Shown here: positions 6,464 through 11,922 of the stretch, piece after piece
Layout: the number at the start of each line of letters is the position of its first letter
Numbering within the stretch: position 1 is the stretch's first letter
Source: Microbacteriaceae bacterium
Lineage (GTDB): Bacteria > Actinomycetota > Actinomycetes > Actinomycetales > Microbacteriaceae
Reading direction: 5' to 3'
Length of the DNA: 11,922 nucleotides
Assembly (NCBI GenBank): GCA_022701925.1
Contig: JAKONM010000093.1
Span: 1 to 11,922, forward strand
Notes under the pieces: generated by a model
Seen by the model: the letters and a program-made list of their open reading frames with translations, nothing else
What the model was told of the DNA's origin: nothing
The model's database searches: none
Program-made: the position numbers and the translations under genes

Positions 6464-7861
6464 TCACTCGGTGACCTTGAAGCCCTGCGACTTCGCGTAC
6501 TTCACGACCGACTGCTGCACGGCGGTCGCGGCGGCCTCGCCGCTGGTGCCGTTGTTGTTGATCGAGGCGATCTGCTTCTGCAGCTCCGAGTAGTAGTAGG
6601 TGACGAAGGGCGGGTAGACGAAGCCCTTGTACGCGTTCTCCGCCGGGATGTAGACGTCCTTGTTGGCCGTCTGCCCGTCGAAGAAGTCGACCTTCGCGTC
6701 GATGAACTCGTCCGACTTCAGCACCGACTGGTTCAGCGGGAAGATGATCTGGTTCCGCCATCCGTCCTGCAGCGAGGCGTCGTCGGCGTAGAGCCCCAGC
6801 GCCACCTTGGCGGCGAGCTTCTTGTCCGTCGCCTGCGTCGTCACCGCGAGGGCGGAGCCGCCCCAGTTGACGGAGACCGGGTTGCTCTCGTCCCACTGCG
6901 GCAGCGGCGCGACGGCGAACTTGCCCTTGTCCGCGCCCTTGCCGACGCCGGCGCCGGTCAGGTAGCCGGGGGCCCAGGCGGCGGAGACGTAGGTGGCGTA
7001 CTTGCCGTTGACGACGCCCGAGATGTAGTCCGTCGTGAACTGGTCCTGCTTGCCGACCAGGCCCTTCTTGGACAGGTCGGACCAGTAGCCCAGCACGTCC
7101 TTCGAGGCCTGGTCGTCCAGCTTCACGGTGACGTCCTGCTTGGCCTTGCCGTAGTCGTAGGCGAAGGGCTGCGCGCCCTTCTGGATCTGCAGCGCCATCA
7201 TCACGGCGGGGACGTTGGAGCCGAGGTCGCCGAACGCCGGTCCGCCGGCCTCCTTCACCTTGGCCGCGTCCTCCGCGTACTGCGCCCACGTCTTCGGGGC
7301 CTCGTCGATGCCGTACTTCTCGAAGATGTCCTTGCGGTAGATCAGCGCCATGGGTCCGCCGTCGATGGGCGCGGCGTAGACGGCGTCGCCGGACGAGACG
7401 TCCTTGATCGCGCCGGACGAGAAGTTGCCCTTCACCGCGTCCCAGCCCAGGCCGCTGATGTCGACCAGCGCGTTCTGGATCTCGAAGGTCGGCAGGTGGT
7501 CGGCCTCCAGCATCACGACGTCGGGGGCGCCCTTCTTGGCGGCGACCGCGGTCTGGAACTTGTTGTACTCGTCGGTGCCCTGACCCGCGTTGCGCCAGCA
7601 GGCCTGCACGTCGGAGTTGCCGTTGTTGAAGTTGTCGACGACCTTCGCCATGTTCGGGTACCAGGCCCAGACGGTGACGAGCGGTGCGTCCTTGTGGACG
7701 ATCTTGTTGGTGCAGTCGCTCGCCTTCGCCGAGCCGTTCGGCCCCGGCTGCAGCGCCGCGTCGGACCCTCCGGTCGTGCTGGCGCCGCCGGGGCTGCAGG
7801 CAGCCAGACCGAGCGTGAGCGCTGCTGCCGCGATGGTCGCGGTGACGGCCTTCAGCTTCAT
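6464..7861 (-). CDS. ABC transporter solute-binding lipoprotein, family 1 (probable arabino-oligosaccharide binding)
   Basis: A 465-aa extracellular binding protein. The signal peptide MKLKAVTATIAAAALTLGL leads to a good lipobox LAAC, with lipidated C22 followed by a Ser/Gly/Thr-rich linker. The mature part looks like a family 1 sugar-binding protein: VTVWAWYPNM near the start of the mature domain, a central VNWGGSALAV segment, and an aromatic-rich C-terminal region (KGFVYPPFVTYYYSE). The ATG at 7861 is preceded by GAAGGAG four bases upstream. A longer open frame to 7987 covers the promoter and operator and is not used. It is the first gene of the transporter-glycosidase operon, and its substrate is inferred from the GH51 and GH43 neighbours. 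It should deliver ligand to the MalF/MalG-type channel. The closest functional analogue by operon position is AraN of Bacillus subtilis. Confidence 0.94.
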   Translation of the reverse strand: MKLKAVTATIAAAALTLGLAACSPGGASTTGGSDAALQPGPNGSAKASDCTNKIVHKDAPLVTVWAWYPNMAKVVDNFNNGNSDVQACWRNAGQGTDEYNKFQTAVAAKKGAPDVVMLEADHLPTFEIQNALVDISGLGWDAVKGNFSSGAIKDVSSGDAVYAAPIDGGPMALIYRKDIFEKYGIDEAPKTWAQYAEDAAKVKEAGGPAFGDLGSNVPAVMMALQIQKGAQPFAYDYGKAKQDVTVKLDDQASKDVLGYWSDLSKKGLVGKQDQFTTDYISGVVNGKYATYVSAAWAPGYLTGAGVGKGADKGKFAVAPLPQWDESNPVSVNWGGSALAVTTQATDKKLAAKVALGLYADDASLQDGWRNQIIFPLNQSVLKSDEFIDAKVDFFDGQTANKDVYIPAENAYKGFVYPPFVTYYYSELQKQIASINNNGTSGEAAATAVQQSVVKYAKSQGFKVTE

Positions 7862-7937
7862 CGTTCTCCTTCGAACAGTGGATGCAGGGCGGCCAGGGGC
7901 GTCTCTGCACCATGGCCCGTCGTTGCCTCGATACGGC

Positions 7938-7953
7938 TTTACAACGTTGTGAA
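7938..7953. promoter_or_regulatory. Palindromic LacI-type operator overlapping the operon transcription start
   Basis: The core ACAACGTTGT (7941-7950) is a perfect 10-bp palindrome centred on CG, as is usual for LacI-family operators (central AACGTT). Flanking TTT and GAA extend the symmetry with one mismatch pair. The site begins about six bases after the -10 element, so it covers the expected start of transcription near 7952. The product of the LacI-family gene just upstream is the obvious ligand-responsive repressor. No other copy of the core was noticed in the window. Confidence 0.8.
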
Positions 7954-7958
7954 ACAGG

Positions 7959-7987
7959 ATGATGGCGATCGCCGCCGAGGGTGTCAA
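7959..7987 (-). promoter_or_regulatory. Sigma-70-type promoter of the arabino-oligosaccharide operon
   Basis: On the minus strand a consensus -35 TTGACA (7987-7982) is followed by exactly 17 bases and a -10 CATCAT (7964-7959, four of six matches to TATAAT). Transcription would start near 7952, inside the palindromic operator, leaving a 5' leader of about 90 nt before the binding-protein ATG. It lies just after the LacI-family gene stop, so the operon can be expressed independently of the regulator gene. Confidence 0.75.
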
Positions 7988-8004
7988 CCGCGGGGCGGGG
8001 TGTG

Positions 8005-9018
8005 TCAGGTCACGGATCGATCACGGACCGAGCCGCGTTCCACCACGTGGAACGCGACCTCGACCCGCCTGCCGTCGGCCTCCGGGTCGGCGATCCGCTC
8101 GACCATCGTGGCGACCGCCAGCTCGGCGATCTCCCGCCTCCCGGGATCGATCGTCGTCAGCTCGGGGAAGGAGTACGACCCCTCCTCGATGTTGTCGAAC
8201 CCGATGACGGAGATGTCCTCGGGCACGCGCAGTCCAGCCGTCTGGATGGCGTGCACCGCGCCGAGCGCCAGCGTGTCGTTGAAGGCGAAGACCGCGTCGA
8301 CCGGGCCGCGCGCCAGCACCTGGCGCATGGCCTCCGCGCCCTCGAGGCGGTGCCACAGGCTCGCCTCGCCGATCAACGACGGGTCCCACGGCAGTCCGGC
8401 GCGCTCGATCTCGGCGCGGTAGCCCTGCAGGCGCAGCGCTGCGGAACCGGTCTGCTCGTCCAGGTGTGCGCCGATCGCCGCGATGCGCCGATGTCCGCGT
8501 CGTAGCAGGTGGGCGGTGGCCGCCCGGGCCGCGGCGACGTTCTGCATCGAGATGTGGTCGACGCCCTCGGGGAAGAAGGCCTCGCCCAGCAGCACCAGGG
8601 GGCCCGCGGCGCGCAGATCGGCGACGTCCGCCTCCTCCATGGCGAGCGGGCTGAGGATCAGCCCGTCGGTCATCCTGCGCCGCGACCCCGTGACGGCTTC
8701 GATCTCGCGCGTGCGGCTGCGGTTCGTCTGCTCGGTCAGCACCACCAGGCCGCGACGCTCCGCCGCCGCGATCACCTCGGAGGTCAGTTCGGCGAAGTAG
8801 GTCAGCCCCAGCTCGGGCACCGCCAGCCCGATCACGCCGGTGCGGCCGAGACGCAACGACCTCGCCTGCAGGTTCGGCCGGTACCCCAGCCGGTCGATCG
8901 CGGCGAGCACCTTCTGCCGCGTCGCCTCCCGCACGTGCGGGTACTCGTTGACGACGTTGGACACGGTCTTGAACGAGACGCCCGCCTCGGCGGCGACGTC
9001 GTGCAGCGTGGCGGCCAT
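8005..9018 (-). CDS. LacI-family transcriptional regulator, probable repressor of the operon
   Basis: A 337-aa LacI/GalR-family regulator. The N-terminal helix-turn-helix (residues 3-25) reads TLHDVAAEAGVSFKTVSNVVN, followed by the family-typical REATRQKVLAAIDRLGYRPN and the hinge helix ARSLR (52-56). The periplasmic-binding-like effector domain (about 61-330) contains DGLILSP (118-124), RRGHRRIAAIG (173-183), AVFAFNDTLALG (242-253) and ISVIGFDNIEEG (269-280). The ATG at 9018 is chosen because the HTH begins immediately after it and GAAGGA lies nine bases upstream. An ATG at 9081 would add a non-homologous basic tail. The gene stops 143 bp before the binding-protein start, and an AACGTT-centred operator lies in that gap. 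The effector is likely arabinose or an arabino-oligosaccharide, by context only. Confidence 0.94.
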   Translation of the reverse strand: MAATLHDVAAEAGVSFKTVSNVVNEYPHVREATRQKVLAAIDRLGYRPNLQARSLRLGRTGVIGLAVPELGLTYFAELTSEVIAAAERRGLVVLTEQTNRSRTREIEAVTGSRRRMTDGLILSPLAMEEADVADLRAAGPLVLLGEAFFPEGVDHISMQNVAAARAATAHLLRRGHRRIAAIGAHLDEQTGSAALRLQGYRAEIERAGLPWDPSLIGEASLWHRLEGAEAMRQVLARGPVDAVFAFNDTLALGAVHAIQTAGLRVPEDISVIGFDNIEEGSYSFPELTTIDPGRREIAELAVATMVERIADPEADGRRVEVAFHVVERGSVRDRSVT

Positions 9019-9156
9019 CGTGTTCCGTCCTTCGTCACGTCGCGGAGCGCACGGTCGGCGGGCCTCGCGCGCGTGTCCCACTTCTACCGGACGCGTCGGC
9101 CCTCGGGGAGCGTGTGCGCGGAGCGTGCGCTCGTTCGGGACGCGATCGGTGCTCCG

Positions 9157-9170
9157 GTGCAGGACTGCAC
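9157..9170. repeat. 14-bp inverted repeat in the lacI-HNH spacer
   Basis: GTGCAG and CTGCAC are perfect complements around a 2-bp centre. The spacing suits a dimeric DNA-binding protein, but it does not resemble the AACGTT operator. It lies in the 291-bp divergent spacer, nearer the LacI-family gene start than the HNH gene start. Chance occurrence in GC-rich DNA cannot be excluded. Confidence 0.4.
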
Positions 9171-9230
9171 GGTGGCCGCGGTCCGGCGTGCTCGTCCGTG
9201 GACGCGGATGCGCGCTGGTGCAGGCGTTCT

Positions 9231-9268
9231 ACTGGTCCACGGCTCGGCTGCCTCTGGGGTGGACCAGT
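9231..9268 (+). repeat. Perfect 10-bp inverted repeat upstream of the HNH gene
   Basis: ACTGGTCCAC (9231-9240) and GTGGACCAGT (9259-9268) are exact reverse complements separated by 18 bp. It sits about 40 bp before the HNH gene GTG, so it could form a hairpin in the leader or be a pair of protein-binding half-sites. No T-run follows, so a terminator is unlikely. The remainder of the 9019-9309 spacer shows no promoter that I can support on either strand. Confidence 0.6.
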
Positions 9269-9309
9269 GTTCGAGAGGGAGTGTCGGAGGGGCGTGGGAT
9301 GGTTCCTCC

Positions 9310-10809
9310 GTGGCAGACGAAGACCCTGGTCCGGAGGTGGTTCCGCCCTCCGATGGCGTTGCCGCGGTCGTGTCGTTGCGGGTGTTCGAGGCGTTGAACG
9401 GGGCGGTCGAGGGTGCCCGTCGGGCGCGGTTCCTGGGTGAGGTGCTGCAGGCGCAGACGATGCTGGCGCTGTGGGATGCGGTCGTGGTCGACGAGACCGC
9501 ACGCGGCCTGGTGGTGCGGGAAGGCGGCCTGGCGGAGCGGGCGTTCGCCGGGCACCTCGCGGGGCTGCTGCAGGTGTCGAGGAACCGGGCGATCGGGATG
9601 CTGCACACCGCGACCGCGATCCGGGAGCTGCCGGTGTCGTGGGGCGTGTTCGGCGGTGGCGGGTTCGGGTGGCAGGCGGTGGAGGCGATCGTCCGCAACC
9701 GCGGCACCCTCACCGGGGACGCTCTCGACCAGTACGACACGGGTGCCGCGCGGTTGGCGGCCGAGACCGTCCCGCAACGCCTCGACCCGGCACTCGCCCG
9801 CCTGCACGACGCGCTCGACCACGACGCCGCGACCGACGCCGCCGCCTCCGCGCACCGTTCGCGGTCGGCGCAGGCGCGGCCGGGGGCGGCGGGGTCGGGC
9901 ACGTTGACGCTGACCGGTCCGGAGACCGACATCGCGGCGATGCACGACGCCGCGCGCCGTGCCGCGGTGGCCGCGCACGGGGTCGAGGGCGAGACCCGCA
10001 CGATCCGGCAGCTGATGTACGACTGCCTCGTCGACGTCATCCTCCACGGCCTCGCCGCACCCGTACCCGCACCCGCACCCGCGCCCGCTTCTGCCGCCGC
10101 GCCCGCTGGAGCGGGCGTCACGGGTCAGGACACCGACGTCGCGGCCGCCGCCGCCGCCGATGACGACGCCGTTGGCGCCAGGAACTCGCGCGACGCGAAC
10201 GCCGATCCGGCCTCACCTCCGGCGGATCCGTTCGAGCGACTGGGCGACCCGCGGGTGCCGCAGCGCAAGGCGGTCCAGGCGACCATCGTCGTCACCGTGC
10301 CCGCCGCGACCGCCGTCGGGGTGTCGCAGCAGCCCGGGAAGCTCGCCGGCTGGGGGTCCCTCGCCCCGGCTGGGGCCCGCCGCATCATCGGCGCCGCCTG
10401 CCACTGGACGAGAGTCGAGCTCGACCCGGTCGACGACGCGATCCTCGCCTTCGACAGCCACGAACGGTCGATCCCCGCAGCCCTCCGACGACTCATCTGG
10501 GCGAGGTCGGAGACCTGCGACCAGCCCCACTGCCCCGCCCCGGCCCATCATGCGGACATCGACCACGTCGTCCGCGTCGAGCACGGCGGCAGAACCACCC
10601 ACCTCAACCTGTCCGCCCTGTGCCGCAGCGATCACCAGACCAAGGACGACGGCTACGTCGACGTCCAACGAGCGGCCGACGGCACCCTCACCTGGAACAC
10701 CACCCGCTGGGGCGGCCACACCCGCAAGAAACCCGCACTCCGCATCCGACCCGCACGCGCACCCGCCGCAGAAGACCACGACCCCGCGCCCTGGGACACC
10801 GCAGCCTGA
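9310..10809 (+). CDS. DUF222 / HNH endonuclease protein (REP13E12 type)
   Basis: A protein of about 499 aa with an N-terminal DUF222 region (about residues 15-300) and a C-terminal HNH nuclease domain. The zinc/HNH part reads C403, C408, then DIDHV (H419), HLNLSALC (N433, C438) and SDHQTK (H442), so the catalytic H-N-H residues and paired cysteines are all present. A Pro-Ala repeat (250-260) and an acidic, Ala-rich linker separate the two regions. This family occurs in many copies in actinobacteria, including the REP13E12 repeats of Mycobacterium tuberculosis, and is thought to be selfish or mobile. Its cellular role is unclear. The start is uncertain: GTG 9310 fits the acidic N-terminus before RVFEALN but lies 17 bases after GGAGGGG, and GTG 9259 or ATG 9208 are in-frame alternatives. 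It ends convergently with the small gene at 10853. Confidence 0.88.
   Translation: MADEDPGPEVVPPSDGVAAVVSLRVFEALNGAVEGARRARFLGEVLQAQTMLALWDAVVVDETARGLVVREGGLAERAFAGHLAGLLQVSRNRAIGMLHTATAIRELPVSWGVFGGGGFGWQAVEAIVRNRGTLTGDALDQYDTGAARLAAETVPQRLDPALARLHDALDHDAATDAAASAHRSRSAQARPGAAGSGTLTLTGPETDIAAMHDAARRAAVAAHGVEGETRTIRQLMYDCLVDVILHGLAAPVPAPAPAPASAAAPAGAGVTGQDTDVAAAAAADDDAVGARNSRDANADPASPPADPFERLGDPRVPQRKAVQATIVVTVPAATAVGVSQQPGKLAGWGSLAPAGARRIIGAACHWTRVELDPVDDAILAFDSHERSIPAALRRLIWARSETCDQPHCPAPAHHADIDHVVRVEHGGRTTHLNLSALCRSDHQTKDDGYVDVQRAADGTLTWNTTRWGGHTRKKPALRIRPARAPAAEDHDPAPWDTAA
10060..10089 (+). repeat. Hexanucleotide tandem repeat encoding Pro-Ala
   Basis: Five near-identical copies of a CCCGNN unit (mostly CCCGCA) encode the P-V-P-A-P-A-P-A-P-A stretch of the HNH protein. 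This is a short in-frame microsatellite in the interdomain linker. Copy-number change would alter linker length by two residues per unit without shifting frame. Confidence 0.75.
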
Positions 10810-10812
10810 ACC

Positions 10813-10837
10813 GCGGTGGCCCGGCGGGCCGCACCGC
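10813..10837. terminator. Possible bidirectional GC hairpin between convergent genes
   Basis: GCGGTG (10813-10818) pairs with CACCGC (10832-10837), and inside it GCCC (10819-10822) pairs with GGGC (10826-10829), with a two-base bulge and a three-base loop. It fills the middle of the 43-bp gap between the HNH stop (10809) and the convergent small-gene stop (10853). There is no T-run on either side, so it is at best a non-classical terminator. Confidence 0.5.
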
Positions 10838-10852
10838 TGCCCGACGATCGGG

Positions 10853-11134
10853 TCAGAGCACCCCGACGGTGGACATCACCATCGTGGACTTGCGCACGAT
10901 CGGGTCGTCCTCGCCCGGAACGGGGTCGAGGATCATCGAGATCGTCGAGCCGATCTCCGGAGGCAGGGGGGTCAGCACGTTCACCCGGTACCAGCGGTCC
11001 GGGAACATCGGCTTGTTCGTGTCCTCGGGGTCGTCAGGCCCGCCCTTGCGCATGATCCCGAGCCGGTCGCCCGAGCCGTCGAAATCGCGGTACTCGATCG
11101 AGTACACGGCTCCGCCACGTGTCCGGATCGTCAT
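10853..11134 (-). CDS. Small protein of unknown function (93 aa)
   Basis: I do not recognise this family. The 93-aa product begins MTIRTRGGAVYSIEYRDFDG and has alternating hydrophobic and charged residues suggesting a small all-beta or alpha/beta soluble domain. It has no signal peptide, membrane segment or Cys. Notable segments are GIMRKGGPDDPEDTNKPMFP (26-45, acidic and turn-rich), WYRVNVLTPLPPEIGSTISM (48-67) and a C-terminal IVRKSTMVMSTVGVL tail. The amino-acid composition is balanced rather than the Arg/Pro/Ala-rich composition of shadow frames here, which supports real coding. The ATG at 11134 has only a weak GGGG upstream. An adjacent GTG (11137) would add one residue, and upstream extension to 11488 runs antisense to the response regulator gene and looks non-coding. 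It is divergent from that regulator. Confidence 0.75.
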   Translation of the reverse strand: MTIRTRGGAVYSIEYRDFDGSGDRLGIMRKGGPDDPEDTNKPMFPDRWYRVNVLTPLPPEIGSTISMILDPVPGEDDPIVRKSTMVMSTVGVL

Positions 11135-11290
11135 CACCGCCCCGAGGGTGGGCCATCGCGCCTGAGCAGACGCCCGAAGCACTGCGGCTGCGACGGCGGA
11201 GGCGGGCGATGGCGCCCCTTCGCTCGGATTCTCCGATGAGCCGCATCGCTCCGCCGCGCGACGCGTCGGGGTTCTGCCAGGCTCCCGTCC
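11135..11290. other. Divergent spacer between the 93-aa gene and the second response regulator
   Basis: This 156-bp region should carry promoters for both flanking genes, but I find no convincing -35/-10 pair on either strand. It contains a perfect 10-bp palindrome CGACGCGTCG (11259-11268), 22 bp before the response-regulator GTG, and a smaller inverted repeat TCGGA-TTC-TCCGA nearby. Either could be an operator, but both could occur by chance. Confidence 0.4.
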
Positions 11291-11922
11291 GTGTCGGCGG
11301 TGCTGGTGGTGGAGGACGATCCGCAGATGCGCGGTCTGCTGACCAGCGCGCTGCAGGACGAGGGCCATCGGGTCGTCGCCGTCAGCGACGGGCTCGCCGG
11401 CCTGATCGCGCTGCGGAGCGGCGAGTTCGACGCGGCCGCGGTCGACGTCGCGCTGCCCGGCATGAGCGGCGTGGAGCTCTGCCGGCACGCTCGTCGCGAG
11501 GGCCTGGGCGCCGGCATCGTGCTGGTCACCGCGCGCGACGGCCTGGACGACCGCATCCAGGGCCTCGACTCCGGGGCGGACGACTACCTGGTGAAGCCCT
11601 TCGCGCTCGACGAGCTGGCGGCGCGGGTACGAGCCCTGCTGCGGCGCTCCAGCGGCACGGGCTCGCGCGTCGAGACGGGCGACCTGCTGCTCGACCCCGC
11701 CGCGCTGCGGGCGACGGTCGACGGTCGCACCATGCCCTTGAGTGTCAAGGAGTTCGGGCTGCTGCGGGCCCTGGCCGTGCGGGCGGGAGAGGCGGTGAGC
11801 CGTCGCGTGCTGCTCGCCGAGGTGTGGGGCGATCCCGACCGGTGGGACTCCGCGATCATCGACCAGTACGTCAGCTACGTGCGCAGGAAGCTGGCGGCGG
11901 CCGGTGCGGTCACTCGCGTCGA
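11291..11922 (+). CDS. OmpR/PhoB-family response regulator, 3' end cut by the window
   Basis: A second two-component response regulator, 210 codons visible and open at the window edge. From the GTG at 11291 the protein starts MSAVLVVEDDPQMRGLL. Receiver residues are E8/D9/D10, phosphoacceptor D52 (AAVDVALPG), T80 and K102 (DDYLVKPF). The winged-helix domain runs from about residue 123, with PLSVKEFGLLRALAVRAGE and the recognition-helix region DQYVSYVRRKL, and only the last wing residues are missing. The GTG is chosen because the receiver beta-1 strand begins at once. Ribosome-binding complementarity upstream is weak, as for the regulator at 232. A sensor kinase gene is expected immediately downstream outside the window. 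It shares family and architecture with the regulator at 232 but differs clearly in sequence, so it is not a recent duplicate. Confidence 0.92.
   Translation, partial: MSAVLVVEDDPQMRGLLTSALQDEGHRVVAVSDGLAGLIALRSGEFDAAAVDVALPGMSGVELCRHARREGLGAGIVLVTARDGLDDRIQGLDSGADDYLVKPFALDELAARVRALLRRSSGTGSRVETGDLLLDPAALRATVDGRTMPLSVKEFGLLRALAVRAGEAVSRRVLLAEVWGDPDRWDSAIIDQYVSYVRRKLAAAGAVTRV

Noticed and set aside
7860..7913. Possible upstream ORF in the binding-protein leader starting at an ATG at 7913
   Set aside because: There is no Shine-Dalgarno, and the frame runs on across the whole binding-protein gene as a shadow with no stop near the start, so it does not look like a leader peptide.
6314..8422. 702-codon plus-strand open frame
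   Set aside because: It is antisense to the binding-protein and LacI genes, Arg/Val/Gly-rich, without motifs. The minus-strand proteins have clear domains.
8509..9309. Plus-strand in-frame extension of the HNH protein
   Set aside because: It runs antisense through the LacI-family gene and has shadow-type composition. Absence of stops is expected at this GC content.
1..11922. CRISPR array, tRNA/rRNA, insertion sequence, prophage genes or toxin-antitoxin pair
   Set aside because: I looked for repeated spacers, tRNA-like cloverleafs, transposase motifs and small overlapping gene pairs on both strands and found nothing supportable.
232..11922. The two response regulators as flanking direct repeats of a composite element
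   Set aside because: They share only family-level similarity (receiver and winged-helix motifs). Their sequences and starts differ too much for a duplicated flank.

Overview
The window comes from a high-GC actinobacterium. Almost every codon third position is G or C, GTG and TTG starts occur, CUT1-type sugar permeases are present without their own ATPase, and there is a DUF222/HNH (REP13E12-type) endonuclease gene. A member of Micrococcales, for example Microbacteriaceae, fits best, but that placement is inference.

Left edge (1-1871). The 5' end of a divergent gene with a Cys/His metal-binding pattern (1-145, minus) is followed by a complete two-component system: an OmpR/PhoB-type response regulator (232-903) and a two-TM histidine kinase (900-1871), with a 4-nt start/stop overlap.

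Centre (1891-9018, all minus strand). This is an arabino-oligosaccharide uptake and hydrolysis locus. In transcription order it holds a LacI-family regulator (9018-8005), a promoter with an overlapping palindromic operator (7987-7938), a lipoprotein solute-binding protein (7861-6464), a MalF-type permease (6384-5437, TTG start), a MalG-type permease (5440-4535), a GH51 alpha-L-arabinofuranosidase (4487-2976) and an exported GH43 glycosidase (2967-1891). The order binding protein, two permeases, abfA matches the araNPQ-abfA part of the Bacillus subtilis arabinose operon, here under a LacI-type regulator. The model is that the GH43 enzyme trims arabinan or arabinoxylan outside, the ABC importer brings in oligomers, the cytoplasmic GH51 enzyme releases arabinose, and the LacI protein derepresses the operon on binding a sugar. 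No ATPase, arabinose isomerase or kinase is in the window, so a shared MsiK-type ATPase is expected elsewhere. Two regulatory-looking structures sit inside the operon: a perfect 12-bp stem between the binding-protein and permease genes, and six closely spaced G-runs on the template strand before abfA.

Right part (9019-11922). A 291-bp divergent spacer with two inverted repeats precedes a DUF222/HNH endonuclease gene (9310-10809, plus). A convergent unknown 93-aa gene follows (11134-10853, minus), with a GC hairpin between the two stops. The start of a second OmpR-type response regulator (11291 onward, plus) is cut by the window edge.

I see no RNA gene, CRISPR array, insertion sequence or prophage. 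Most content is conventional. The least explained items are the 93-aa protein, the partial Cys/His protein, the structured leader of the HNH gene, and the post-transcriptional elements of the sugar operon.
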